DNA of 64,000 bases from Actinoallomurus iriomotensis (GTDB lineage: Bacteria > Actinomycetota > Actinomycetes > Streptosporangiales > Streptosporangiaceae): assembly GCF_030269445.1 (NCBI RefSeq), contig NZ_BSTJ01000001.1, positions 1,699,898 to 1,763,897 on the forward strand. Reading direction: 5' to 3'. Positions 24,425 through 33,990 of the stretch are shown in pieces. Within the stretch, counting starts at the first letter, position 1. Each line of letters begins with the position of its first letter. The notes below the pieces were generated by a model. It saw only the letters and a program-made list of their open reading frames with translations. It did not search any database and was not told where the DNA came from. The position numbers were made by a program, and so were the translations under genes.

Positions 24425-25701
24425 GCAACCTTCTTCATCCGGAATCCGTACAGGGTGCCCTGGTAGGAGATCAGCGCGACGCCGGAGTCGGCCAGCGTGA
24501 TGTCGTCGATCTGGAGGTTGTCGGCGAGAACCTGACCGGTGCGGTCGTTCACCGCGACGTAGGTGTGCGACTGGTCGCCGCTGGTGGAGGTGTCGGTGGC
24601 CGTCAGGTAGGCGACGCCGCCGCCCGCGACGGCCGGAAGCACGTTACGGGCGTTGGCGCCGGACTGCTGCCAGCGCACCCTCGCGGTGGTGTTGTCCAGG
24701 GCGGTGAGCGGTGACCGGCCGAGCCGCTGGCTTCCGCACAGGATCGAGCCGGAATCCTTGTCGAACGCCGAGACGTGACAGTCGAAGGTGGCGGTGCGGG
24801 CACTCCCGATCTTCCGCCCGGACGCCGCGTCGAGGAGGGTGAGCCGCTGGGTCTCGGTCTTCCAGTCGCCTTTGCCGGTGAGCACCGCGTCGCCGAACAC
24901 GCCGAAGTAGTCGACGCCCTTCATCGTCCATCCGGGCTTTCCGGTGGTGAGGTTCAGCCCCTCGATCCCGTCCGCGGACAGATCGCCCTGATGGGTTTCG
25001 ACCGCCGTCGTGCCGCGGACCGCGTAAACGAATTCGTAGCTCCCGTCGCCCTGGCCGCTCTTGACGCTCTGCCCCCCGTCGACGGCGGTGATGGTCGAGA
25101 CGCCGGTCGGCAGACCGTCGTACGGGCCCGTGCTCTGCACGAATCCACCCGACATGGCGAGACTTCCGTCCACGAAGTACCCGCCTACGAAATGGCGTTC
25201 GCCGGCGACGTTGGTCGGCGAACGCCAGACCTCACGCCCGGTCTCGTCGAGCACGAGGTCGGAGGTCTGGTCGTGCTCGCCCTGCATTCCGCTGGCCGGC
25301 ACGTGTTCGCGAAAGCGCACGACGGCGACGGGCGCGCCGCGGTGAACGTCCCGGATCAGTCCCGGAGACCCGTCCGTGTCCGAGGTCGGTTCGGCGAGCG
25401 GCCGGTTCGCTCCGATGTTCTTTCCCGTCGCGGCGTCGAGGAGAACAACACTTTGGCCCTGCCTCCCGAGCACGGCGGCGAACGCCTTTCCCAGACCGAC
25501 AGTCGAAACGGCCGCGGCGTTCGGCACGCTCCAGATCGGCTTCGCCTCGAGCCCGGGAATCGCCGGCCCGGAGTACGACACGGCGGGCGGCGCCGCGGAC
25601 CCTTTGGCGCCACCGTCGTGCTTTCCCTGGTCGCTCTCACCGCCGCAGGCGGACATCGACAGCAATGCGGCAAGAACCACGGAAACGCGAATAGCCTTCA
25701 T
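24421..25701 (-). CDS. PQQ-like beta-propeller lipoprotein
   Basis: A 426-residue exported lipoprotein with a signal peptide ending in the lipobox SMSAC (Cys at about 19). After a Gly/Lys linker, the body contains repeats of the PQQ-like type, such as SVVLLDAATGKNIG, DLVLDETGREVWRSP, GLNLTTGKPGWTM and LTALDNTTARVRWQQ. Such lipoproteins are extracytoplasmic scaffolds of unknown client. It shares layout with the lipoprotein at 32539 and is probably a distant paralogue. Its end overlaps the convergent MFS pseudogene by 4 bases. Confidence 0.85.
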   Translation of the reverse strand: MKAIRVSVVLAALLSMSACGGESDQGKHDGGAKGSAAPPAVSYSGPAIPGLEAKPIWSVPNAAAVSTVGLGKAFAAVLGRQGQSVVLLDAATGKNIGANRPLAEPTSDTDGSPGLIRDVHRGAPVAVVRFREHVPASGMQGEHDQTSDLVLDETGREVWRSPTNVAGERHFVGGYFVDGSLAMSGGFVQSTGPYDGLPTGVSTITAVDGGQSVKSGQGDGSYEFVYAVRGTTAVETHQGDLSADGIEGLNLTTGKPGWTMKGVDYFGVFGDAVLTGKGDWKTETQRLTLLDAASGRKIGSARTATFDCHVSAFDKDSGSILCGSQRLGRSPLTALDNTTARVRWQQSGANARNVLPAVAGGGVAYLTATDTSTSGDQSHTYVAVNDRTGQVLADNLQIDDITLADSGVALISYQGTLYGFRMKKVA

Positions 25702-25808
25702 AATGGCGACAACCCTTTTCTGGCGATTTCCGCATGATCGTAGCGTGTGACCACGCCGCGACTCGGCGTATTGGCCGGGGCGAAGGGTAATTTGTCGCCT
25801 ATTAAGCG

Positions 25809-26468
25809 TTATTGGTATTTCTGGGAGCCGCGCGGCCTCCTGCCGTTCCCATCGACGAAGTCATCGCCGAAGGCGGCGGCGAGCGCCTCCGCGATCACAT
25901 CGGACAGCTCGGTCCGTCCGTCGTCCTCGGCCCAGCGCACCAACGCCGTGTGCATGGCGGCCAGGCAGGCGCTGGCCGCCGCCTGTGCGTGGAACCCCGC
26001 GTCGGGACCGGTGACATCGTCTTCGAGGGCGTCGACGATCGCCTGCTGAAGGGCGTAGTGGTTGTCCAGGTGCTTGGCCCGCAAGGCCGGCGTCGAGATC
26101 ATGAGCCGGAGGCGGGCGAGCAGGAACCGCGCGTCCGCCGTCAGGTCGTCTCCACGGCCGCCACCGGTCAACGTCGCGGCCGAGGCGATGAGCGCGCCAC
26201 CGATGCGGCGGACCATGGGCTGCTCGGCGGACGACGCGGCGATCCGCTCGGCGACGAGCCTGCCGTGCTGGTCGATGAGGACCAGGTCTTCCTTCGTGGG
26301 GAAGTGCCGGTACACGGTCATGGGCGACACACCCGCGGCTTCGGCGACGTCGGTCACGGTCGTGGCGTCGTATCCGCGCTCGGTGAACAGCCGTAGCGCG
26401 TGCGCCTGAATCGTGCGCTGCGTCTCGGCCCGCCGTTTCGCTCGCAACGTCGGGTGCTGGTCCGGCAT
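25809..26468 (-). CDS. TetR family transcriptional repressor
   Basis: A 219-residue regulator with HTH at about 12-58 (QRTIQAHALRLFTERGYDAT; VTDVAEAAGVSPMTVYRHFP, TKEDLVL). The open frame extends further upstream, but the ATG at 26468 gives the standard family start. It is divergent from the SDR gene with a palindromic site between, so it probably represses both and is released by the SDR substrate or a toxic compound. Confidence 0.92.
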   Translation of the reverse strand: MPDQHPTLRAKRRAETQRTIQAHALRLFTERGYDATTVTDVAEAAGVSPMTVYRHFPTKEDLVLIDQHGRLVAERIAASSAEQPMVRRIGGALIASAATLTGGGRGDDLTADARFLLARLRLMISTPALRAKHLDNHYALQQAIVDALEDDVTGPDAGFHAQAAASACLAAMHTALVRWAEDDGRTELSDVIAEALAAAFGDDFVDGNGRRPRGSQKYQ

Positions 26469-26476
26469 GTGATAGA

Positions 26477-26501
26477 CACTACCACGATGGTAGTGACTAC
26501 C
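26477..26501. promoter_or_regulatory. TetR-type operator between TetR and SDR genes
   Basis: Two overlapping inverted repeats share the half-site GGTAGT: CACTACC-ACGAT-GGTAGTG (26477-26495, perfect 7-bp arms) and GGTAGTGACTACC (26489-26501, perfect). They lie 9 bases upstream of the TetR start and about 35 bases before the SDR start. Confidence 0.7.
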
Positions 26502-26535
26502 AGATTGATAGCGGCTAACACCTCGGAGGGTTGCC

Positions 26536-27300
26536 ATGAGTGATCTGACCGGCAGGACGGCTCTCGTGACCGGAGCATCGCGCGGCATCGGGCAGGCGAT
26601 CGCGGCCCGGCTGGCGGCGAAGGGGGCAATGGTCATCGTGCACTTCGGCACGGACGAGGCCGGCGCGACGGCGACGGTCGGCCAGATCGAACGTACCGGT
26701 GGAACCGCGCTCGCCGTCGGGGCGGAGCTGGGCGTGGATGACGACGTCGAGACGCTTTTCGCGGGAGTCGAGGCCGGCCTGGCCGGGCGTCCGCTGGACA
26801 TCCTCGTCAACAACGCGGCGGCTGCGCCGGCCGGCCCGCTCGGAGTGACGACGCGGGCGGAGTTCGACCACCTCTTCGCGGTGAACGTGCGAGCGCCGTA
26901 CTTCATCATCCAGCGAGCATTGCCACTGCTCCGCGACGGTGGCCGCATCGTCACGATCTCGTCCGTGGCGACCCGGATGGCCAACCCCGCCCAGACGTCC
27001 TTCGCCATGACGAAGGGCGCGGTTCAGACGATGAGCATGACCTTGGCCAACGAGCTCGGAGCCCGAGGCATCACCGTGAACGCGGTCGCTCCCGGCGCCA
27101 CTCGGACGGCGACCAACGGATCGGTCTTCGAAGCGCCGGGCCTGACCGAATTCATCGCTGGAACGACGGCGCTCAATCGCCTGGGCGGGCCCGACGACGT
27201 CGCCGACGTGGTCGCGTTCCTCGCCTCCGACGCGGCGCGCTGGGTCACCGGTCAGGTCATCGACGCAAGCGGTGGCCTGTTCCTCGGACCGCGCGCCTGA
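26536..27300 (+). CDS. SDR family oxidoreductase lacking the catalytic tyrosine
   Basis: A 254-residue short-chain dehydrogenase: cofactor motif TGASRGIG at 12-19, NNAA at 92-95, Ser143 in ISSVATR, Lys160 in FAMTKGAVQ, and a C-terminal DASGG. The usual YxxxK active site reads FAMTK: Tyr is replaced by Phe at 156 (codon TTC). Either another residue supplies the proton or the enzyme has a different or no redox role. A GGAGGG ribosome-binding site precedes the ATG. Control by the divergent TetR is likely. Confidence 0.9.
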   Translation: MSDLTGRTALVTGASRGIGQAIAARLAAKGAMVIVHFGTDEAGATATVGQIERTGGTALAVGAELGVDDDVETLFAGVEAGLAGRPLDILVNNAAAAPAGPLGVTTRAEFDHLFAVNVRAPYFIIQRALPLLRDGGRIVTISSVATRMANPAQTSFAMTKGAVQTMSMTLANELGARGITVNAVAPGATRTATNGSVFEAPGLTEFIAGTTALNRLGGPDDVADVVAFLASDAARWVTGQVIDASGGLFLGPRA

Positions 27301-27335
27301 GCGCTCGTGCGGGTCCGCATGCGTGCGACCGGGCG

Positions 27336-27362
27336 GCGCCCGCCTCGACCAGAGACGGGCGC
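27336..27362. terminator. Possible bidirectional terminator
   Basis: A 7-bp GC stem (GCGCCCG with CGGGCGC) around a 13-base loop between the convergent SDR and cystathionine gamma-synthase genes. It has no T-run, so this is only a candidate. Confidence 0.35.
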
Positions 27363-27387
27363 ACCATGCGGGCCTCTTCCCAGGAAG

Positions 27388-28542
27388 CTAGCCGAGGGCA
27401 CGTTCCAAATCGGCGAGCAGGTCGTCGGCGTCCTCGATGCCCACCGACAGGCGTACGAGGTCGGCCGGCACCTCCAGCGGCGATCCGGCCGCCGAGGCGT
27501 GCGTCATGCGGGCGGGGTGCTCGATCAGCGACTCGACGCCACCGAGCGACTCCCCCAGGATGAACAGCCGAGTGTTCTCGCAGACCCGTACGGCGGCCTC
27601 CTCGCCCTCGGCGAGCTGGAACGACACCATGCCGCCGAACGCCCGCATCTGCTTGGCCGCCACCTCGTGGCCCGGATCGTCGGGCAGACCCGGATAGCGC
27701 ACCGACGAGACCTTCGGATGCCGCCGGAGGAACTCGGCGACGCGGGTGGCGTTGGCGCAGTGCCGATCCATGCGCACGCCGAGCGTCTTGATGCCGCGCA
27801 GCGTCAGCCAGGCGTCGAACGGGCCGCCGACGGATCCCATGGAGTTCTGGTGGAAGGCCAGTCGCGAGCCCAGTTCGATGTCGGCCACGACCAGCGCGCC
27901 GCCGACCACGTCGGAGTGACCGCCGAGGTACTTGGTGGTCGAGTGCACGACGACGTCGGCGCCGAGCGTCAGCGGCCGCTGGAGGTACGGCGACGCGAAC
28001 GTGTTGTCCACCACCAGGAGCGCGCCCGCGTCGTGGGCGACCTGCGCGAGCGCCGCGATGTCGGCGATGCCGAGCAGCGGGTTCGTGGGCGTCTCCACCC
28101 AGACGACCTTGGTGTCGGGCCGCAGCGCGGCGCGTACGGCGTCGACGCTCGCCACCGGCACCGGGTCGTACTCCAGGCCCCACGGCTTGAAGACCTTGGA
28201 GATCAGCCGGTACGTGCCCCCGTAGGCGTCATCGGGGATGACGACGTGGTCGCCGGGCTTGCAGACCGTACGCAGGAGCGTGTCCTCGGCGGCCATCCCG
28301 GAGGCGAACGCCAGGCCCCGCACCCCGCCCTCCAGCGCGGCGAGGCACTCCTCGAGCGCGGCGCGGGTCGGGTTGGCGGTACGGCTGTACTCGTAGCCGC
28401 CGCGCAGACCTCCGATTCCGTCCTGCTTGTAGGTGGATACCTGATATATCGGCGGAACGACCGCTCCCGTGGCGGGATCGGGCTCCTGGCCAGCGTGAAT
28501 GGCGAGTGTCTCGAAGCCGGTCACGTCGTTGAAACCGTCCAT
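27388..28542 (-). CDS. metB: Cystathionine gamma-synthase
   Basis: A 384-residue PLP enzyme of the Cys/Met metabolism family, joining O-acetyl- or O-succinylhomoserine with cysteine to form cystathionine. The PLP lysine is K204 in STTKYLGGHSD; YSRTANPTR and NTFASPYLQRP are typical, as is LGESLGGVESLIEHPARMTH. Separating it from cystathionine gamma-lyase by sequence is difficult; cystathionine beta-synthase 2.5 kb away would fit a reverse transsulfuration role as well. The ATG at 28542 was chosen; upstream codons lack family similarity. The 5' end seems to lack a ribosome-binding site and may be leaderless. Confidence 0.87.
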   Translation of the reverse strand: MDGFNDVTGFETLAIHAGQEPDPATGAVVPPIYQVSTYKQDGIGGLRGGYEYSRTANPTRAALEECLAALEGGVRGLAFASGMAAEDTLLRTVCKPGDHVVIPDDAYGGTYRLISKVFKPWGLEYDPVPVASVDAVRAALRPDTKVVWVETPTNPLLGIADIAALAQVAHDAGALLVVDNTFASPYLQRPLTLGADVVVHSTTKYLGGHSDVVGGALVVADIELGSRLAFHQNSMGSVGGPFDAWLTLRGIKTLGVRMDRHCANATRVAEFLRRHPKVSSVRYPGLPDDPGHEVAAKQMRAFGGMVSFQLAEGEEAAVRVCENTRLFILGESLGGVESLIEHPARMTHASAAGSPLEVPADLVRLSVGIEDADDLLADLERALG

Positions 28543-28718
28543 GCAAGTGAGGCTAGTGCCACCACCGACACAGCCGTACCAAAGGTGAGCCATACCCAGG
28601 GATGAGACTTCTCCCCCACAGGGACGAGGGTCGATATCGCCTCATGAGGGGAGGTAAGCGCCTCTTCCCGCCCTTACCTTCTTAGGGACAATCGATACCA
28701 GACGAAGGGGAGCCACCC

Positions 28719-30875
28719 GTGTTCGGATGGCTGGGGCGTACCGTCGTACGGCACCCATGGTGGACGATCGTGGCTTGGCTGGTCGCCGCGGCCGTCGCAG
28801 TCGTGCTCGCACCGAAGCTCGACACCCACTCTGACCAGCAGGACTTCCTGCCCACGAAGTACGAGTCGGTCCAGGCTGGAAAGCTGGCCGACCGCGCCTT
28901 CCCGAGCGGCAGCCAGAAGGTCAGCAACGAACTCATGGTCGTGAAGCGGAGCGACGGGCAGGCCCTGAGCTCCACCGACCAGAAGAAGGTCGGCCAGATC
29001 GCGCAGGCGCTCCAGGCCAAGCACATCCCGGGCATCACCGCGGTGGCGACCAGCGCGCAGACGCTCTCGCAGAACCACCGCATCCAGATCGTCATGGTGC
29101 CCCTGCCGGCCAACTTCAGCGACCAGAAGCTGGAGAAGAAGAACGAAGACGCGATCAAGAAGCTTCGCGTCGCCGCGACCCAGGAGTTCCAGGGCACCGG
29201 CCTGCACTACGGGATCAGCGGCAACGTCTCCAGCCAGATCGACAACGCCGAGTCCGGCAACAAGACCTTCGCGCTGATCGGCATCGCGACGGTCGTCCTG
29301 ATCATCGCGCTGATCCTGATCATCTTCCGTGCCCCGATCGCCGCACTCCTGCCGATCTTCGTGGTCGGCCTCGTGCTCGAGGCCTCCAACGCGGTCTCCG
29401 CGATCATCGGCAACGCGTTCGACCTGAAGTTCGACTCCAGCATGGAGCCGCTGATCCTCATCGTCCTGTACGGCATCGGCACGGACTACATCCTGTTCTT
29501 GCTGTTCCGCTACCGAGAGCGCCTACGCCTCGGGGAGGACAAGAAGACAGCGATGATCGTCACGGTCGAGCGGGTCGGCGAGGCCATCGCCTCGGCCGCC
29601 GGCGCGGTCATCATCGCGTTCCTCGTGCTCCTGCTCGCCAAGTTCAAGTCCTTCGGCGCCCTCGGCCCGCAGCTCGCGATCGCGGTCGGCGTCATGCTCA
29701 TCACCGCGCTCACACTGGTGCCGGCGGTCGTCTCGCTGCTCGGCCGGGCGGTCTTCTGGCCGTCGAAGTCGTGGAAGAAGGAGCCCAAGGCCAGCGTGTT
29801 CACGCGGCTGGGCAACGCCGTCGGCCGCCGGCCGCTGGTGACCGCGGTCGCCTCCGGCGTCGTCCTGCTCGCCCTGGCCTCGGTGGCGCTCGGTTTCAAG
29901 GCCGACTACGACTTCAGCGCCGGGCAGCCGCAGAACACCGAGTCGGCCATGGCGTTGAAGGATCTGCGCAGCAGCCTCCCGCCGGGCCTGACCGACCCGA
30001 CCCAGGTGTACGTCCAGGGCAACGGGCAACTCGACAAGCAGGCGCTGGAACAGTTCCGGCAGAAGATCAATGCCAGTGGCTATGGCCAGGCCGGGCAGGC
30101 CGAGCTCAACCCGGACAAGACAGTCGCCAAGATCCCTGTCATCCTCAAGCTCAACCCCAACTCCAACGAGGCCATCGACCTGGTGAAGGGGCCGCTGCGG
30201 GACACCGTCCACCGGAACGCTCCGCCCGGCACGAAGGTGCTGGTCGGCGGCACCACGGCCGTCTTCGCCGACATCAACGCGGTCAGCAGCCGTGACCTGT
30301 CGGTGATCCTGCCGGTGGCGATCGTGCTGATCGCGATCATCCTGGCCCTGTTGCTGCGTGCGCTGGTCGCCCCCGTCTACCTGGTGGTGGCGGTGCTGCT
30401 CGGCTTCACCGCGACCCTCGGCGCGAGCGTGGCCCTGTTCCAGGGCGCGGAGGGCAAGGAGGGGCTGATGTTCCAGATGCCCATCATCTTGTACCTGTTC
30501 GTGCTGGCCATCGGGACGGACTACAACATCCTGATGATCGCGCGACTGCGTGAGGAAGCGCGCGAGGGCCACGACCCGCGGCGTGCCGCGGCAGTCGGCA
30601 TCCAGCACGCGGGCCCGACCGTGGCGGCGGCCGGCGTGATCCTCGCGGGCTCGTTCGCCGTACTGGTGTTGTCGCCGATGTCGTTCCTGGCCCAGATCGG
30701 GTTCGGCGTGGCGATCGGCATCCTGCTGTCGGCCTTCGTGGTCTCGACGTTCTTCGTCCCCGCGGTCACCGCGCTGATCGGGCACGCCGCCTGGTGGCCC
30801 GGCCACGCCGACCGGGCCAAGAAGCCCGGTCCCCCGGCGGCGGAGCCGTACGAACTGGCAGGACGGCCCCACTGA
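28719..30875 (+). CDS. MMPL/RND family transporter
   Basis: A 718-residue membrane transporter with the MMPL layout: one helix, an extracytoplasmic domain (about 40-185), five helices, a second helix and domain (about 385-520), five helices. Proton-relay motifs GIGTDYILFLLFRYRE (about 252) and AIGTDYNILMIARLREE (about 597) are intact. MMPL proteins export lipids, siderophores or drugs in actinobacteria. It has a GTG start after GAAGGGGAG. It stands alone, with a strong terminator after it. Confidence 0.93.
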   Translation: MFGWLGRTVVRHPWWTIVAWLVAAAVAVVLAPKLDTHSDQQDFLPTKYESVQAGKLADRAFPSGSQKVSNELMVVKRSDGQALSSTDQKKVGQIAQALQAKHIPGITAVATSAQTLSQNHRIQIVMVPLPANFSDQKLEKKNEDAIKKLRVAATQEFQGTGLHYGISGNVSSQIDNAESGNKTFALIGIATVVLIIALILIIFRAPIAALLPIFVVGLVLEASNAVSAIIGNAFDLKFDSSMEPLILIVLYGIGTDYILFLLFRYRERLRLGEDKKTAMIVTVERVGEAIASAAGAVIIAFLVLLLAKFKSFGALGPQLAIAVGVMLITALTLVPAVVSLLGRAVFWPSKSWKKEPKASVFTRLGNAVGRRPLVTAVASGVVLLALASVALGFKADYDFSAGQPQNTESAMALKDLRSSLPPGLTDPTQVYVQGNGQLDKQALEQFRQKINASGYGQAGQAELNPDKTVAKIPVILKLNPNSNEAIDLVKGPLRDTVHRNAPPGTKVLVGGTTAVFADINAVSSRDLSVILPVAIVLIAIILALLLRALVAPVYLVVAVLLGFTATLGASVALFQGAEGKEGLMFQMPIILYLFVLAIGTDYNILMIARLREEAREGHDPRRAAAVGIQHAGPTVAAAGVILAGSFAVLVLSPMSFLAQIGFGVAIGILLSAFVVSTFFVPAVTALIGHAAWWPGHADRAKKPGPPAAEPYELAGRPH

Positions 30876-30921
30876 TCTAGGGGTCAACCGACCGGCCCGG
30901 CCGGGCCGGCGTCCCGATAGG

Positions 30922-30960
30922 GAAACGCCCGGCGGCGCGACAAGCGCCGCCGGGCGTTTC
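30922..30960. terminator. Strong bidirectional terminator
   Basis: A perfect 17-bp stem, GAAACGCCCGGCGGCGC with its complement, loop GACAA, ending in GTTTC on the plus strand and likewise on the minus. It lies between the convergent MMPL and cystathionine beta-synthase genes. Confidence 0.88.
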
Positions 30961-31034
30961 TCATGTCCGGTCACGTGGGGTGCGGGATGGTGGCCGGATG
31001 GCCGACACGTCCGGTTCAGAAGGAACGCAGGACA

Positions 31035-32405
31035 CTAGCTGCCCGCGAGGAAGCCGAGGAGGTCCTGGCGGGTGATCATTCCGGCGGGTTTGCCGTCCAC
31101 GAGGACGACGGCGGCGCCGGCCTTCTCCAGGACGCCCACCGCCTCGCTCACCGGCTCGCCGGAGCCCACCATCGGCAGGGGCGGCGCCATGTGGTCGCCG
31201 AGCGGGTCGTCGGCGGAGGCCCGGCCGGTGACCAGGGCGGCCAGCAGGTCGCGCTCGCCCACCGAGCCGACCACCTCGGCCGCCATCACCGGCGGCTCCT
31301 CCTTCATGACCGGGAGCTGGGACACGTCGTACTCGCGCAGGATCGCGACCGCGGTGCCGACCGACTCGTGCGGATGGACGTGCACGAACTCCGGCAGGCC
31401 GGTGCCCTTGCGGGACAGCACGTCCGCGATGCGCGGCTCCTCGGTGTCGGAGCTGAGGAAGCCGTAGTCGGCCATCCAGTCGTCATTGAAGATCTTGGAC
31501 AGGTAGCCACGGCCGCCGTCGGGCAGCAGCACGACGACGACGTCGTCCGGGCCGGCCTCGGCGGCGACACGCAGCGCCGCCACCACCGCGAGGCCGCACG
31601 ATCCGCCGACCAGCAGCCCCTCCTCGCGCGCGAGCCGCCGCGTCATCGTGAAGGAGTCCTTGTCGCTCACCGCGATGACCTGGTCGCAGATGTCCCGGTC
31701 GTACGTCTCGGGCCAGATGTCCTCGCCGACGCCCTCGACGAGGTACGGCCGCCCGCTGCCGCCGGAGTAGACCGAACCCTCCGGGTCGGCGCCGATGATC
31801 TTGACGCGACCGTCCGAGATCTCCTTGAGGTAGCGGCCCGTGCCGCTGATCGTGCCGCCGGTGCCGATGCCCGCGACGAAGTGCGTGATCCGGCCCTCGG
31901 TCTGCGTCCAGATCTCCGGCCCGGTCGTCTCGTAGTGGGACCGCGGGTTGTTCGGGTTGGCGTACTGGTCCGGCTTCCACCCGCCCGGGATCTCCGTGGC
32001 GAGGCGGTCGGAGACGGAGTAGTACGACTCCGGGTGCTCGGGCGATACCGCCGAGGGGCACACGACGACCTCCGCGCCGTACGCCCGCAGGACCGCGATC
32101 TTGTCGCCGGCCACCTTGTCGGGGCAGACGAACACGCAGCGGTAGCCCTTCTCCTGGGCGACGATGGCCAGGCCCACACCGGTGTTGCCCGAGGTCGGCT
32201 CGACGATCGTGCCGCCCGGGCGCAGCGCCCCGGAGGCCTCCGCCGCCTCGATCATGCGGACGGCGATGCGGTCCTTCACCGAACCGCCCGGATTGAAGTA
32301 TTCGACCTTCGCGAGCACCTGGGCCCGCGCCCCGGCCGTGACCTTGCCGAGCCGGACCAGAGGGGTGTTTCCCATGAGCTCGGTCAGGGAGTTGTGCACA
32401 TCCAC
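31035..32405 (-). CDS. cbs: Cystathionine beta-synthase
   Basis: A 456-residue PLP enzyme. Residues 1-320 form the fold-II catalytic core with PLP lysine K44 in FNPGGSVKDR, the asparagine loop SGNTGVG, and the phosphate-binding loop GIGTGGTISGTGRYLKE. Residues about 335-456 are two CBS domains (regulatory module), with VHPHESVGTAVAIL and GKPAGMITRQDLLGFL. It condenses serine and homocysteine into cystathionine. The regulatory module may bind a nucleotide; no haem motif is seen. GTG start after AAGGACG. Confidence 0.93.
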   Translation of the reverse strand: MDVHNSLTELMGNTPLVRLGKVTAGARAQVLAKVEYFNPGGSVKDRIAVRMIEAAEASGALRPGGTIVEPTSGNTGVGLAIVAQEKGYRCVFVCPDKVAGDKIAVLRAYGAEVVVCPSAVSPEHPESYYSVSDRLATEIPGGWKPDQYANPNNPRSHYETTGPEIWTQTEGRITHFVAGIGTGGTISGTGRYLKEISDGRVKIIGADPEGSVYSGGSGRPYLVEGVGEDIWPETYDRDICDQVIAVSDKDSFTMTRRLAREEGLLVGGSCGLAVVAALRVAAEAGPDDVVVVLLPDGGRGYLSKIFNDDWMADYGFLSSDTEEPRIADVLSRKGTGLPEFVHVHPHESVGTAVAILREYDVSQLPVMKEEPPVMAAEVVGSVGERDLLAALVTGRASADDPLGDHMAPPLPMVGSGEPVSEAVGVLEKAGAAVVLVDGKPAGMITRQDLLGFLAGS

Positions 32406-32538
32406 GGGCGACGTCCTTGTCGTTCCACAACGGTTCTGCTCAGAAGGTACCCCACCCCTCCATCATCACGTTCCGTCTGCGAACCGTCACCCAGCGCTGC
32501 TAGCCTCGACCGGCGTCCAACCAAAGGAGGCCCCGGCC

Positions 32539-33888
32539 GTGGCGCCACATCGACGACTACTCTCCGCGCTCATCCCGGCACAGACCGCCGCGCTCATGCT
32601 CGGCGCGGCCGCCTGTGGCGGCTCGTCCGACACCCCGGCCGCGGCCGACCGCCCGGCGTGGAACGACACCGCGGTCGACGCGGTCAGCCGGCCCGTGATC
32701 GGCTCCGGATTCACCGCGTCCACCGCACTGGGGCGGGACGGGCACCTGCAGACGGTCGTCAGCGACGTCCGCAGCGGCAAGCGGCTGTGGGCCCGGCCTG
32801 CCGTGATCTCCGGCCGGCCGGCCGCGATGGGCGTCGCGCCACCGGCCATCGCCGGCACCGCCGGGCACACCGTCGTGGCGAGCGTCGAGACCCAGGGTCA
32901 CGGCACGGCCCTGGTGGGCCGCGACGCACGCACCGGGGCCCAGCGCTGGACGCGGGCCGTCGGCACGACCTTCGGCCCGGCCCGGTGCGGCACGCTGCTC
33001 TGCGTGTCCGCACAGACCGCGCGCAAGTCCGCCGCCTTCACCGTGCTGAACCCCGAGACCGGCAAGCCGGCCTGGCACATGCCGGGCGTGGCCGAGGTCG
33101 AGTGGGCGGGGCCGGGCCGCGTGGTGGTGTTCCGCATGTCGGCGCACCCGACGGTGGAGGCGCACGATCTCGCCACCGGCAAGGAGGTGTGGGCGTTCCC
33201 GGTCGAAAACGCCCTGGGCCGCGGGGCGGACCTCTCCGGCGGCTGGGCGTTCGGCTCCGTGGGCGACACGCTCATCGGCTACCTTGCCCCGTACCAGACG
33301 CGGGCGAACGGCCCGCTGTCCGCGTTCGGGTTCTTCTCGCTGCGGCTCGACGACGGAAAGCAGCAGTGGGTGCGCAAGCGGCTGCTGCGGGTCTACCCCA
33401 GCGCCAACCCGGCGGTCTCGCTGATCACCCGCGAGGTCGACGACCACGACCGCTACGGCGGCTTCACCGAGCTCGACCCCCGCACCGGCCGGTCGGTGAC
33501 CCGCCTCACCACGTCGGGCACGCCGAAGGCCACCTGGTGGCTCGCCTTCCCCGACAACCTCTCGGCGGTCGGCTTCCTGGCGCACGACCAGCCCAGCCTC
33601 ATGTACGACCTGCGCACCGGCAAGGCGGTCGGCGGGCACGCGCGCGCCTGGTCGTTCTGCACCACGACCCCGGCCCCGCTGAAGATCACCGGCCAGCAGG
33701 GCTTCTACCCCATCGCCGCGCTCTGCCCGTACGACCTGAAGAGCGGCCACCGGCTCGACGCGGCGCAGGCCGTACCCCCGAGCTGGTACACCGGGGCGGT
33801 CGACGGCTGGCGCGTCTGGCGCGACGAGCGCGGCGGTCTGCACGGCGTGCACGACGGCGACGGAACGAGCCCGGGGATGTACCAATAG
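32539..33888 (+). CDS. PQQ-like beta-propeller lipoprotein
   Basis: A 449-residue protein whose signal peptide ends in the lipobox LGAAAC (Cys about 29). PQQ-like repeats follow, such as LVGRDARTGAQRWTRAV, LNPETGKPAWHM, AHDLATGKEVWAFPVE and FFSLRLDDGKQQWVRK. It starts at a GTG preceded by a perfect AAAGGAGG eight bases away. It is divergent from cbs and reads as a single-gene unit. The C-terminus (LHGVHDGDGTSPGMYQ) is short and polar. The client is unknown. Confidence 0.85.
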   Translation: MAPHRRLLSALIPAQTAALMLGAAACGGSSDTPAAADRPAWNDTAVDAVSRPVIGSGFTASTALGRDGHLQTVVSDVRSGKRLWARPAVISGRPAAMGVAPPAIAGTAGHTVVASVETQGHGTALVGRDARTGAQRWTRAVGTTFGPARCGTLLCVSAQTARKSAAFTVLNPETGKPAWHMPGVAEVEWAGPGRVVVFRMSAHPTVEAHDLATGKEVWAFPVENALGRGADLSGGWAFGSVGDTLIGYLAPYQTRANGPLSAFGFFSLRLDDGKQQWVRKRLLRVYPSANPAVSLITREVDDHDRYGGFTELDPRTGRSVTRLTTSGTPKATWWLAFPDNLSAVGFLAHDQPSLMYDLRTGKAVGGHARAWSFCTTTPAPLKITGQQGFYPIAALCPYDLKSGHRLDAAQAVPPSWYTGAVDGWRVWRDERGGLHGVHDGDGTSPGMYQ

Positions 33889-33990
33889 CTTTGCTACCCT
33901 CCAGTAGGAATCGGGTCCTCCACGCAGTAACCTGCGAGTCGGGCGTCCGCCCACACACGCCCACTGACGCCCAGATGAGGGAGACCCGTA

